Shown piece by piece: positions 1-10,832 of a stretch of DNA of 64,000 bases (position 1 is its first letter; each line of letters starts with the position of its first letter). The notes under the pieces are model-generated. The model worked only from the letters and a program-made list of their open reading frames with translations. It ran no database searches and was not told the DNA's origin. Origin of the DNA: Marsupella aquatica (Eukaryota; Marchantiophyta); contig OZ316893.1 of the NCBI GenBank assembly GCA_973895155.1, forward strand, positions 8,618,001 to 8,682,000. Direction: 5' to 3'. The position numbers were made by a program, and so were the translations under genes.

Positions 1-229
1 AACTCAAGGTATTGAATGACACATTCATAACTCTACCGAGTGTGTCAAAAACATCGACGACATACTGACCATACTTGGAGCATGCTTGGAGTACTATTGA
101 ATTCATTCCGAATTCTGATTCGAGATCCCCTAAAGCTTCTGAAAACACCGAGTTACATGACGAAGCCGGGCCTCCATGATGAACAACTGTATATTTGTCC
201 AGTGATTCTTCATGTCAAGACTTCCAGTG
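1..229. other. Left edge, no gene recognised
   Basis: I see no protein family, RNA gene or repeat here. The open frames in this stretch have no recognisable product. The duplicated block listed next begins at about position 230. Confidence 0.4.
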
Positions 230-830
230 CGTCGACGGCCGAACATGGGCCTCTGAATCCCCACTGGCACTATCCGTCTAATGTTAGCGCGAGCCCAATG
301 CTAATCTGTAGTCGAGGTCAGCGCTCGTTCGTAGTCCGCAAGCAGAACGTCAAGAGGGGATCCGTACATAATGATCAACAAGGGATTTTGGCCACAGGCT
401 TCCAGGAGCTCGAGCATATCCTCGAGATCTGCTTTAATTCCAAGCGGGGCCTCAGCTTCTGACGAAGTAGACGAAACTGCATTCTTCAGCAGCACAACCC
501 GGTGGACTCGGAGGCGATTTGAGTACGGGCTGAGTTGGACCGTCGCTACGAACTGTACAACGTACAGAGCTGCCGAGAATATGTTTCCGAGAGACGCCAG
601 GGCAGAAACAAATGCGAGACATGTCACCACAACATCGTAGAGACCCATCCTGGAGCTGCGACTGCCGCTCGCCAGATGTAGTACAGAGTTCCACGGTAAT
701 GATTAAGAAGACGCACAACAAATGGAAAGCTTGAGTTGCCTACCGGGCAAGATGCATCGAAATCAATACTATTTAAACATTAAGGTGGCAGCAGAACCAA
801 AACATCAGAATGCAACAAACAGTTTGGATC
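230..830. repeat. Segmental duplication, copy A
   Basis: This block is clearly similar, in the same orientation, to 45060-45660. It covers the small membrane-protein frame plus about 170 bp on its 5' side, which ends in a shared stretch around AAGGTGGCAGCAGAACC. A weaker shared tail (around 841-880, compare 45775-45815) suggests the original duplication was longer and was later broken by indels. The copies differ by many substitutions and by a 27-bp in-frame indel, so the duplication is not recent. Confidence 0.85.
301..648 (-). CDS. Small putative membrane protein, copy A (unknown family)
   Basis: A 115-residue frame begins at the ATG complementary to 646-648, the same ATG position that is conserved in the second copy at 45483. 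I do not recognise the family. About the first 40 residues are strongly hydrophobic (starting MGLYDVVVTCLAF), predicting one or two membrane segments. A short basic stretch (SNRLRVHRVVLLK) follows, then a serine/acid-rich linker, then a C-terminal part containing LEDMLELLEAC and LLIIMYGSPLD. Relative to copy B it lacks nine codons in the serine/acid linker, and the loss keeps the frame. Retention of an open frame despite many substitutions suggests coding constraint. It could also be the 3' exon of a larger gene, because the frame stays open upstream of the ATG. Confidence 0.5.
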   Translation of the reverse strand: MGLYDVVVTCLAFVSALASLGNIFSAALYVVQFVATVQLSPYSNRLRVHRVVLLKNAVSSTSSEAEAPLGIKADLEDMLELLEACGQNPLLIIMYGSPLDVLLADYERALTSTTD

Positions 831-1559
831 GATACTAATACTAGAGCAGAAATTGTAACAGTACGAGTAGACGCTGATATGACAGAAGAACTTGAAAGCT
901 CAAAGATCATACCACACACCATAGTCTCTCGCCTTGTTCACCCAATTTCACTCATCCTACTGAGTGATGGTTCTGATCATCCCTTGTCAGGTTATATAGA
1001 CGTATGATGGACGGGGGATCGCGACTGGAACAGCCGCCGTCGGTCTTTCGAACACCCGTACTATAATCACCTGCAAGCATGAAAAGAAGTCAACCGACGC
1101 AAGGTCACTTCAGGACTATGGCCTATCGGTCGGTGCAACCATCGAGGTGGGGAGGCGATTCACTTGGGTGTTTTCATCTTAGTAATAAAGCCCAGAGAGA
1201 AGCTGAAGCCTCTAGTCCCTAACTTGGGGGTGCAAGTGCTTTGGTGGGGTGCAAATGAAAAAAGGGTGCTAAGAAAGGGGAACTGGGTTTAGAGTAAAGG
1301 TTTTGAAATGAAGTAACACAATGGTGCCGTGTGCTGCGTTCCTCTCTTACACGTTCGAGCTGCTTGTGCTGCGCTCGCATAGCTCACCTCTATTCACATT
1401 CAAAGAACGAGTGGTTGGGCTAGTTTCGAATGAAAGAAATTAGAACTGGGACGAAGAAATTGCGCAGCAACTGTACCTGGGTAGTCGTTTTCTGACGGTC
1501 AGTCAGTCAGTGGCTTGACTGTTTTTCAATGAAGACAAACGACAAACGAGCATGACAAT
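831..1559. other. Anonymous intergenic sequence
   Basis: No gene or clear repeat is visible. One open frame at 810-1007 has no family resemblance and I do not support it as a gene. Confidence 0.4.
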
Positions 1560-1738
1560 CCAACAGTATGCAGGCCTGAGAGGTTCTCTTGTCATGCAGA
1601 CCTGAGAGATTCTCTTGGTGGGACCTCGAACGAACACAGCCTTACTCAACTAATCAACCAACCAAACCCACTAAGTCTGAAATGTGTCTTGGTGGGACCT
1701 CGAACGAAAACAGTCTTACTCAACCCACCAGACCCACT
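1560..1738. repeat. Short tandem repeats abutting an assembly gap
   Basis: Two units of roughly 75 bp share GGTGGGACCTCGAACGAA and CTTACTCAAC. They are preceded by two shorter units sharing CTGAGAG(A/G)TTCTCTTG. The array runs directly into the N run, so the gap probably reflects a tandem array the assembly could not resolve. Confidence 0.7.
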
Positions 1739-1838
1739 NNNNNNNNNNNNNNNNNNNNNNNNNNNNNNNNNNNNNNNNNNNNNNNNNNNNNNNNNNNNNN
1801 NNNNNNNNNNNNNNNNNNNNNNNNNNNNNNNNNNNNNN
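1739..1838. other. Assembly gap (100 N)
   Basis: Exactly 100 N bases, the usual placeholder for a gap of unknown size. Frames drawn across it are not real. Confidence 0.99.
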
Positions 1839-2330
1839 AAAAAGTAACCGTGCAGAAGCATAATGCCCTTGTGTCTCAGTTTTGTGCCCTTTGTTGTGAT
1901 TCTCTGTGTGCAATAGTCAACTGTTACAGGAGTACCTCAATTAGTGTGACTAAAAGTGTGGGAGTACCTCTGTTGTGATTCTCCCTGTGCTACAGTAGTC
2001 AATTGTGACAGGAGCACCTCAATTATTTAGCAGACTAAAAGTTTGGGAGCACCTTAGTTAGTGTGACTAAAGTGTGGGAGCACCTCAATTAGTGTGCTAA
2101 AAGTGTAATTAGTGTGACTAAAAGTGTGACTTAGTGTGAACTATAATTTGAGTGACAGGCAAAAAGTGTGGGAGCACCTCAATTAGTGTGCTAAAAGTGA
2201 AATTAGTGTGACTAAAAGTGTGACTTCATGTGAACTGTAATTTGAGTGACACCAGATATAATGTGACACTATTTCATGTGAGAAGGAAAATTTTAAGGGC
2301 TACCTAATAGTGTGACTACCACACAAGTCC
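1839..2330. repeat. Tandem repeats rich in AGTGTGACTAAAAGTGTG
   Basis: Two well-matched units of about 95 bp begin near 2074 and 2168 (shared GGGAGCACCTCAATTAGTG), with shorter related units from about 1925. The motif mix (GTGTGAC, GTGACACTA, GGGCTACCTAATAGTG) resembles the subterminal parts of the inverted-repeat element at 28115-30190. This may be the end of a related element cut by the assembly gap. Confidence 0.6.
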
Positions 2331-3163
2331 CTCCCTCTTTATTTGCCTCTCGCAGTAAAGCAGTCATGGTCCCTACCACAACTGTACAAAATCTTCCTTT
2401 TCTTATTTTATAGTCATTGTTCATGGCAACATCCTTTTTTCTGATTTTACTTTATTTACTAAGTAGTCGGTGTGGTAAGAATAGCATCCCGACCCTACCA
2501 GATCCATACCACTAAAAACCCGGACCACGAAACCGGAGTTTTTCTATTCCCTTGAATGTCTTTCATCTCATCGGTTGATTGGTTTGTATGATGAGGGTCA
2601 TTAGAAAGTTTTGGGAATCCACTTTTCTCCAAATTAGTTTTGTAATTAGGTACCCAAGCTGTTATAGGTACTCAAGCTAGGCATAACAGCTTGGGTACAT
2701 TATGCTCTACACAGACTTGACAATATAAAACGTTGGCTAAAAAACCTTTTTTTAATGCATAATAGGATGCTGACGTGCCCTAGTAGCACAGAAAATAACA
2801 TTAGGGAAACCCAACAGTACTGATAATTGATGAACTTAAAGTACTGTCAACTTAAGGTGCACATGGTCAGTGCACTTATTTATTAACATCTGATTTCATC
2901 CACGGATCTAAGAAACCCAATGGCATGCACCTTTTCTTGTGAACGTTATGCACCCTGGTCCACCACCATCAATCAAATGAGTTGATCAATCAAATTTGAC
3001 GGAGATGTTCTCCATTGTTTTTAAGTAAACCTGTTAAATATGAAGAAATTGTTTACTAGTATCCAAAAAGCAAGTAATAGAGTTACAGTTGTAAACCTTT
3101 TAGCAGTGGCTCTTTGTTATTTGGAATTTAGCTCTTTGACATTTTGACATGATACAATTTGCG
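2331..3163. other. Anonymous AT-rich sequence
   Basis: No coding family or RNA gene seen. A short imperfect hairpin lies near 2650-2700, where AGCTTGGGTAC-type and GTACCCAAGCT-type words face each other. Confidence 0.35.
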
Positions 3164-3181
3164 GGCATAACCAATTTTGTT

Positions 3182-3303
3182 TTTGTTGTTTTTTAAATTT
3201 TAAAGTGGAAATCCCACAGAAAGGGAAGAGTCAGCCACAATAGTTGAACCCAAGACCTATCAGTCTCAACTCAATTGAGCTACCACAAAGTCATGCCTTT
3301 TTA
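3182..3303 (-). mobile_element. tRNA-derived SINE, copy 1
   Basis: Read on the minus strand this starts with a tRNA-like head: TGGTAGCTCAATTGAG resembles an A box, and GGGTTCAACTATT about 40 bp later resembles a B box. An AT-rich, poly(A)-like tail ends at the low-coordinate side. Near-matching flanks, GGCATAACCAATTTTGTT at 3164 and GGCATAACCATTTTTGTT at 3304, look like a target-site duplication of about 17-18 bp. Related copies lie at 46725-46917 and 52297-52456, with a weaker one at 30726-30830. Confidence 0.75.
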
Positions 3304-3321
3304 GGCATAACCATTTTTGTT

Positions 3322-4216
3322 AACATTGTCCCAAACACAAATGGACATGTTTAAGGAAACTGCAATCGTGCACGTTTGTGCTTGGGAAAGAAATCAATGA
3401 TATATATGGTGGCTCAGAGTGCCACCAATTTCGCAAAAGACTTGTCATGAGGGTCCTTTAAAAAACAATATAAAGAGACATTGTGTTTTGTGCCAAATTA
3501 AATTGTACTTTCCATACCCTACAAGTGAGGGAAGGGGCTTTACCTGGGGCTTCATATTCATATATGGCATAGAACCCAAGTGAGTATGTTACTACTATAC
3601 TTGCCCAATGTCCATGCATTGCATTGTATCATTCGCTGAATGATGGTATCTGATGTTAAGTGCGAGTGAGATGGGGTGGCCACACAATGAGTTGTTGTGG
3701 GGGGCAATAGGTGATTCTGCCATAAACCAGTAATTTAATTACAGTTGTGAATTAGGGGTGCCTAGAAAAACTTATTGGGATGTCCTTTCCAAAAACAATT
3801 GGTCGTGACAGGTCCCTTTTTCTTTCCTATGTAAACTGGATGATAATTTTATGTAGTCCATGAGGATAGGCTGGGACAAATCTTGGTCCATCCGGACTTG
3901 GGTTTCTGGACTGCCACTCAAACATTAATACATTGTATTAAAAATTATTATTGCCACCTCTTAGGAAGAATTACTTTTGAAATTCAGCTCACTAAGGTGA
4001 AATAATTATCCTCTTAGTTTGCTACTGGAAGGACAATATAATGAAGTCTATTGCAGGATGAACCTGCCATAATTCCAGGAGGGCAAAGGAGAGTGGGCTT
4101 GTTAAAACTGTTCCAATGACCACAACTCACAGGAAAGTTCACTCGCAGCTAGATTGGAGAGCCAGAATCTGTCATCAACACCAGCCTGAAAATAGTTGAC
4201 TGATTATGACAAGACT
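3322..4216. other. Anonymous intergenic sequence
   Basis: No gene seen. Positions 3603-3623 carry a diverged version of the GCCCAATGCCCGTGCGTTGCA word found at 4218. Confidence 0.35.
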
Positions 4217-4240
4217 AGCCCAATGCCCGTGCGTTGCACA
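4217..4240 (+). repeat. Dispersed CCCGTGCGTTGCAC motif
   Basis: GCCCAATGCCCGTGCGTTGCA occurs here, a diverged copy lies at 3603-3623, and AACCCGTGCGTTGCACA lies at about 6043-6060. Similar words occur at ends of several plant non-autonomous elements, including some Helitrons. I see no complete Helitron end (hairpin plus CTRR), so class assignment stays open. The copies at 4217 and 6043 bracket the minisatellite and the inverted-repeat element inside it. Confidence 0.5.
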
Positions 4241-4263
4241 AAATATGTTGAGGAGAGAAACGA

Positions 4264-5250
4264 GAGATATATGCTTGATGGGCCCCCTGGTGAACCTTTC
4301 TTACCTGATGGGCCCCTAGGTAACTTTTTTTTACCAAGTAGGACCCCTCTTAATGACCAGTACACTTGTTCTTGTGTGGTGCCTACACCTGTCCTTGTGT
4401 GGTGCCTACTATGTATGGTGACTCCAAGCAAACTGCACAGTTGAACCGTGCGGTCAACCTTGCGGTCAACCTTGCATGGTCGACCAAGAAATCACGGAGA
4501 TGATTCGGGAGAAACCGCGAAAAGCGACTGCCGCTGTCGAAACTATGATTTGAAGACAATATGCATTATGTCTTTGGATTCAATGGGTTAATGCCTGAAG
4601 ACTCAATGGATTATGTCTTCCCGTGTTTCAAGGTTTAAGGTTTAGGGTGTACCCCGACACCTTTGGGTCTGTCTTCTTTTGAAATTGTTTGTATGCATTG
4701 CACAGGGAGTATTACCATTTTTTGAGCGCAATTGTCAATCATTTGCCAATTTTTTTTGTGGCGGCAGTAGGCAAATTCTGAACATTGAACTTGAATATTC
4801 TTTGTGGACATTTGGAGGTACCCCACACTGACGCTGACAGTCGTGCATGAAAACATCATGAAAAACCCATGTGCGCAACGTGAAAAAATACCTAATAACT
4901 ACCACACGATACGGTAAAAATTTGAATCCAAAGACATAATCCATTGTGTCTTCAGGCATTAACCCAGTGAATCCGAAGACATAATGCATATTGTCTTCAA
5001 ATCGCAGTTTCGACAGCGGCAGTCGCTTTTCGCGGTTTCTCCCGAATAATCTCTGTGGTTTCTCGGTCGACCATGTAAAGTCGACCGCATGGTTCAACTG
5101 TGCAGTTTGCTTGGAGTCACCATACATAGTAGGCACCACACAAGAACAGGTGTACTGGTCATTAAGAGGGGTCCTACTTGGTTAAAAAAGTTACCTAGGG
5201 GCCCATCAGGTAAGAAAGGTTCACCAGGGGGCCCATCAAGCATATATCTT
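4264..5250. mobile_element. Non-autonomous long-inverted-repeat element, Mutator-like
   Basis: Left arm about 4265-4625 and right arm about 4915-5249 are inverted copies, with outer ends AGATATATGCTTGATGGGCC and its complement. The arms are several hundred bp long; the left is longer through small internal duplications (for example a repeated GCGGTCAACCTT). The spacer is only about 290 bp and has no recognisable transposase. GAGAAACGA sits exactly outside both ends (4255-4263 and 5251-5259), a 9-bp target-site duplication as expected for Mutator-type elements. The caveat is that the element lies in a GAGAAA-rich minisatellite, so a chance match is possible. Confidence 0.75.
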
Positions 5251-5990
5251 GAGAAACGATGTTGAAGTGAGAAACATATGTTGAGGTGATGAAAGATGTC
5301 ACAGAGAGAAAAGATGTCAAGGTGAGCAAAAGATTTCAAGGAAATAAATGATTTCGGGGTGAGAAAATATGGCAAAGAGATAAAAGATGTCTTGGTGAGC
5401 AAAAGATGTCAAGGAGATAAAAGATGTCTTGGTGAGCAAAAGATGTCAAGGAGATAAAAGATGTTGAGGTGATAAAAGATGTCGAGGAGAGAAGTTAATT
5501 GTCAATGTGAGAAAAATGTGAAGGTGGTAAACACGTCCAGGCGAGAAACGATGTTGAAGTGAGGAAAAGATATTGAGGTGAAAAAAGCCAGGAAAAAGAT
5601 GTCGATGAGAAAAAGAAGTCAAGGTGAGAAAAATGTCAAGGAGAGAAACTATGGTGAGGTGACAAAGAGACGTAAAGACGAAGGAAAGATCTTAAGGAGA
5701 GAAAAAACGTCAAGGGTGAGGAAAAGATCTGAAGGTGAGGAAAGTATGGCAAGATTAGAAAAACACAAGATGTTGAGGCGAGGAAAAGATGTCAAGCCAA
5801 GTGAGAAAAATTCTCAAGGAAAGAAAAGATGTCGAGGGTAAGAAAAAATGTAGTGGTGAGATAAAGATGTGAATGTGAGATAAATATATCAAAGCAAGAC
5901 AAAGATGTTGAGAAGAAATAAATATGTAAAGATTAAAAAAGGATGTCAAGGCAAGGCAAAAACAAAAACGCTTTGCGATGTAGTGGTGAG
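5251..5990. repeat. Degenerate ~18-bp minisatellite
   Basis: About 740 bp are built from variants of AAAAGATGTCAAGGTGAG. A higher-order 36-bp unit repeats nearly exactly around 5370-5450. A short piece of the same array lies left of the inverted-repeat element at about 4238-4263, showing that the element inserted into the array. Long frames read through it are low-complexity and probably not genes. Confidence 0.85.
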
Positions 5991-6060
5991 GCATGTTATG
6001 TGTGATCTTGAACGATTATATAGTTGTTGTGGTCGTGTTCAATAACCCGTGCGTTGCACA

Positions 6061-7732
6061 TAAAACTTAGAGACCCAAGATAGTAGCCACCACATCATAG
6101 AGTTTAATTATGTTTTTGTGGGCAGGCTAAAGGGCAAGCAATTTATTCTAAATGAGGTTCGTGGATATTTCTGAAAAAGTCCAAAAATAATAGTTTAGAC
6201 AAAGGATCAAGATTGGTTTCCACTTTTCCCTGACTTTGTTTTAATTGGCTTCAAATAATTAGTTTTTAGCTTTTTGAAAAAAAACTACTTAAGTTCACTC
6301 CCATTAAAAAATGTAATTTTCACAATCACATACACCCATTTTAGTTTATTTCATATTCCTAATTCTACATGTATTTCATTTTAGATACATAGGCTTTTAA
6401 CATGTAATGATTGAGTACCTCTATTAAATATACTTATGTGTACCAAAATGTCTTGGTGTTCTTAACTTGTACCCCTTCGGTCTCCCCTTATAATTATTAC
6501 TGCCCCTCATAATTATTATCACCTACGTACCCTAAGGTCCTATTTGCTTTGGTGGACAGTTAGTTCTAGCTGATCAAAGGCTAGAATTAAACCTAACATA
6601 AATCCAATGGTCAGGCTTTGTTTCCACCAAATCTGAGTTTGTAAAGGGACGATTGACTACTTTTGGCGGGCTTCTTTATTATAGTTGTAGATGAGTCTTG
6701 ATGAAAGTGCTCCAAGTGTGATTGCAACAGAAATGAGGATCACCACCAGCTCATGTAAAGTCTTCAATCTTGAGAGTGGCCAATGTTCACAGCTAGATCC
6801 TCCTAGTCATTTCAAGCATTCCACTCATGGGGGCTCCACTTCTCTACCCTTTCATGCACAAAGCACATGATTGTATATGGTGCTTGCTTGTTTTTGAATT
6901 TTGTTGGAAACAGTTTTTATGTGGGTCTGGTTAATTGGCAAAAACATTTCTCTTCAAATTTGGTTTTGGTGGTACTTTCTTCGTTTTAAGCCAGTTTTTG
7001 TCAAAAAGAGCCATCACTCCTGCTTACAATGAGCAAGTTTGAGGATAGGGCTACTAGATTTTGAATGTAATATTTTGTTTTTGTAAAAACTGACCTTTGC
7101 CGACAGTTCTACTAGAATTTAGGCTATTGACCAAAGTTTTTAGGGGCAAAACTTTGCTGTTATTCACCAGGTTTATAAAATAGATACAGTGAAGGCAGAA
7201 CAATTTGCTCTTCCCAATATACTTTCCAATCAAAATTACCCCACTAGTGTTGTCAACTTGCAACACTTATAGTACTAACGGAGAACCCAGATCTCCATGT
7301 ACCGTTTGATGACAGTCTCTTCTTTCCCTGCTTAGCATGGTTGCATTTTCAAAAGAAACCTATCAGCCAGCCAACAAGCAAACCAGAGACCCATCGACTA
7401 TTGAAAGTACCCCCTCCCAACTTACTTTCCCTCCGTCTCTCTGAGGCTGAGTATATTTTAATTGCAAAAATTAGCCATTTGAGTCCACCCTACTAAAAAT
7501 TATCCACCACATTTGGTGGAAATTAGCTACTGTAGGTTTTTTGGTCTCCGATTAGCCAATGTCACACCTAGCCAGAGACCCACTATGCAGACTTTGACAG
7601 CTTTCTTAATCTACGGAGATCTAACAATCTAGAGAGAATTAACAGTCCTAGCATCTTCTGTTTACACCAGGTGACTGTTCCAAGGCTCCCTTTGAGCTGT
7701 TGACCCTCCAGCCAACTAAATTTCAAACTGCC
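6061..7732. other. Anonymous AT-rich sequence
   Basis: No coding family, RNA gene or clear repeat recognised on either strand. Confidence 0.35.
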
Positions 7733-7742
7733 AACAAACTAA

Positions 7743-8937
7743 CAGCAAAATAATTGATGGGGCCCCTCTAATGAAATATATTCCTGACCAGCCTCTAACT
7801 TTCCAAATATACTTAATGGGGCCCCTTGTCCCTGTAACCCTTTCTCAGGACCTGTCACATTAGTATTTCCATTTTTTAATTATAATATATTGTAAAACTT
7901 TATCCGTCAGTCCACCAGATGTATTGTCTAGAAACAATTCAATGTACATTTGTTTGAAAATACATATATAATTTATGTATGAAGTATTTAGCATTTCTGA
8001 CTGCCATATTCGCTGCCCATATTCATTTGTTTCAGGTTTTTAAATACTTCTACAAGGGAAGTAGTACTTAAGATAAGTAAAATTTGCTCTCTTTAGTTAT
8101 TTTCTCTCAATAGTCTGGAATACTCATACCTGAACGGATTTCTCCAAAGCATAGTTTTACCTGAAATTTAAAAAGATGAACCAATGGGTTTGGGTGCTAT
8201 TCGGGTGCTATTTGGGTGATATTTAAAAAAAAGTTATTTTCAATCCAACAGCAAAGCACAGCGTAACCTTCCGATTGCTGCTGAACACCCGAGTGTATAT
8301 TTATACAAATAATAAACCCTTCCCCAAAACATCAACCATGGATTATGAACTTCTTTGGCACCTACGTTACCATCTCTGGTACCTGCAGGTACAATGGTCT
8401 GGACACATGGGAGGTACACTGCGCTTGGCCATGGAAGGTATGCTAAGCTCAACAGACTTTGTTCCAAGGTATACAACGCTGTTTTGGGCAGCCAAGCTTC
8501 CCATACCTTCCATGGCCAAGCGTGTTGCTAGTGTTGTTCAAGAAAATAGGGTATGACATGTAGGTGGCTGGCAGCCCTACTCCCAATGAGTACTTTTAGT
8601 AATTGTTAGGGAATAACTAAAGAGAATAAATACTCCGTACTTTCTGTGCAGGAGTGATATTTAAAATGAATATGAGAGTGATAGGGGCTAAATACTTTGT
8701 ACATACGATGTATACATATTTTAAACAAGAGTACATTGAAAATTGATTCTGAAGAGTATATTTGATGGAATGACTTAGATAATTGTGAGATCATGTTACA
8801 ATTAAAAACTGAAAAAATTAATATGACAGGTCCTGAGAAAGGGTTACAGGGACAAGGGACCCCATTAAGTATATTTGGAAAGTTTGGGGCCCGTCAGGAG
8901 TATATTTCATTAGAGGGCTCCATCAAGTATTTTGCTG
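7743..8937. mobile_element. Palindromic foldback element, Mutator-like, no transposase
   Basis: Outer arms are inverted copies starting CAGCAAAATAATTGATGG and ending with the complement at 8937. About 120 bp are well conserved (7743-7865 against 8815-8937). Weaker pairing continues inward, for example TCTCTTTAGTTATT near 8095 against its complement near 8615. AACAAACTAA flanks both ends exactly (7733-7742 and 8938-8947), a 10-bp target-site duplication typical of Mutator-like elements. No transposase frame is present. The centre carries a 21-bp perfect hairpin, listed separately. Confidence 0.85.
8422..8522. ncRNA. Perfect 21-bp inverted repeat, candidate small-RNA hairpin
   Basis: Positions 8422-8442 (beginning CGCTTGGCCATGGAAGG) are the exact reverse complement of 8502-8522, with a 59-nt loop. 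Partial pairing continues inside the loop (AAGCT on both sides). Arm length and loop size are compatible with a plant miRNA or short hairpin precursor. It sits at the centre of a foldback element, so it may only be the innermost part of that palindrome. I do not recognise the sequence as a known miRNA. Confidence 0.35.
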
Positions 8938-8947
8938 AACAAACTAA

Positions 8948-10830
8948 AGGTATCTACGTGGGACGTACTATCCTGAGTCAGGAGCCCCAATACAAAGGAA
9001 AATCCCCAAAGACCAATGAGCCACAAAGCCTTAGAGTCCTGCCTTCCTTTCCTGTCTCCTGATAATTAGAAGCCACTGTGCTCTCTTCCGAAAAAGGCAT
9101 GGATGGAAAAAAATTGAAGACAAATACGTCAATAGGGAGCCATTTAAAAGGGGGACGAATTAGTGTTTATCTAAAACGTTAAATGGATATAATAAAATCC
9201 AAATGCACTGAAAACATAAAACAGTAATCCAGTAAGGCGCAGTGTACGTTTAATAAGTGTGACCTTCACGAATAAAACTTGAGCAGGTCATGAGAGATTC
9301 TCAATAAGGGGAAGTCAGGCCAATTTGATTGCACTGGGTTCATTAAATTGATTCACCATTTCCCACGAAAGAATGGTACTTCAAGTGAATGCATGAAATG
9401 AAATGAATGAATAGATAATTGAGATGACTAGATGAATGAAAGATAAACTGACCTCGTATCTCAAAGATTAGCGTGTGAATTCCTTCTTTCCCTCTTTTTT
9501 TTGGGTTGTTTGGTATCTGACTCCCCTCGGCCTGTTGCCCCTTGATAAACCAGGCCCGTGACCAAAGAGGTTTGGTCACAAAAGGTGAACTGTTACAAAT
9601 ATATTCTCTTTAGTATTGTACATTGTATTTTTCAGAATCATATGGGCAGAAAAAAATTGGAGGCATTTTCAGGCCTCCACCACAAAGCCAATAATTCCCG
9701 GTTTGAGAATGGATCTTTTCTCTTCGGCATGAAATCCTTCTTTTCAGGATGCAAGCTGCTCCTAATATATCTATCATCAGTCGTCTTACTTAAGGATCAT
9801 CGATACCTTTCCTTCTCATCTGATGGAGAGGGCTCTCGGATTTGCTCCATGGGGTATCCCCGGTTCCAGGCACAGATGCTCAGTTAGATATATCGGCCTG
9901 CTCTCATTCCTCATGCTCGAGGTGCAGAGCTCTGCCAAGTAATGGAGGTTATAGCTGGTTGAGCGCTCTTTCGACTATTGGGATTGTCCGGGCTCAGAAT
10001 GGGATCTGGCACTTTGCTATGTCCTTTCTTCTGGTCATGATGGGTGGCACAGCTGTGGGATGCATTCTGGATGCTGCGGTGTAGTTCATGGGTGACAGGT
10101 GCGGTGTGGCAGATGTGGTTTGGCAGTCTATGGGGAATGGTGATCAGCGGTGGCATTGACAGTTTCTGGAAGGATTACTGGTTTTGGTTCGACTCTTTGT
10201 AGCACCTTCAATTCCCCACTTTTCTCTTTCTCTAGGCTCGGTTTCGGTGGCGGACATCCGCTTTCTGGGGCCCTCCTCTCCTCTCTTGTTCTGCCTCCTC
10301 CCATTAGGTGGAATGGATTGGTTTGGCCCTCCTTCTTCTCTCTGGGGTGCTGCCTCTCCTAGCCCCCCTTTCATGTTGGTTTTGTCTTTTCCCGTCTCCT
10401 CCTCTTAGGCGTTCCACCCTGTTTTGCCGTAGTTAATAAAATTTCTCAAGCATTTGGCCTTTCACCCCCCCTGCCCACCCAAATTAAAAAACAAAATTAG
10501 CGTATCTGAGGATTGAACTAATTCACTACAACCGAGTAATGTATTTTCAGTCTTGGAAGAAGAAGAAACTCTTAGAATCCTGCCACGGAACACCATTCTG
10601 CGGGCCACTCTTTAGAAACCCATTTTTGACCGGGTGCTTCACACAGTTACTAACATTGGTACAAGAATGTTTGCAAGTAGACAATTTTGTTCATTCCAGG
10701 ACTTAATTCCAGATGTGTTGCTTTGAGTGAACTGTATGGCCACAACTGAAGAAATACTTCAATCACGGGGCGGAATTCATTAAATTGCACATGTCACATT
10801 GTCGCTCAGTTATTTGTGTTGAGATCAGTT
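8948..10830. other. Intergenic, possible non-LTR retroelement 3' remnant
   Basis: No intact gene. The stretch 10150-10450 is CT-rich and ends with TTAATAAAATTTCTC after a run of short aromatic/leucine codons, which recalls 3' ends of plant LINE-type elements. No reverse transcriptase motif is visible, so this is a weak suggestion only. Confidence 0.25.
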
Positions 10831-10832
10831 GG

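Noticed and set aside
1589-1978. Frames crossing the N run
   Set aside because: Translation through unknown bases has no meaning.
5094-5994. Several open frames over 80 codons on both strands
   Set aside because: They read through the inverted-repeat element and an 18-bp minisatellite; the products are low-complexity and strand-symmetric.
10150-10408. Serine/leucine-rich small proteins
   Set aside because: CT-rich non-coding sequence; no conserved motif and both strands are equally open.
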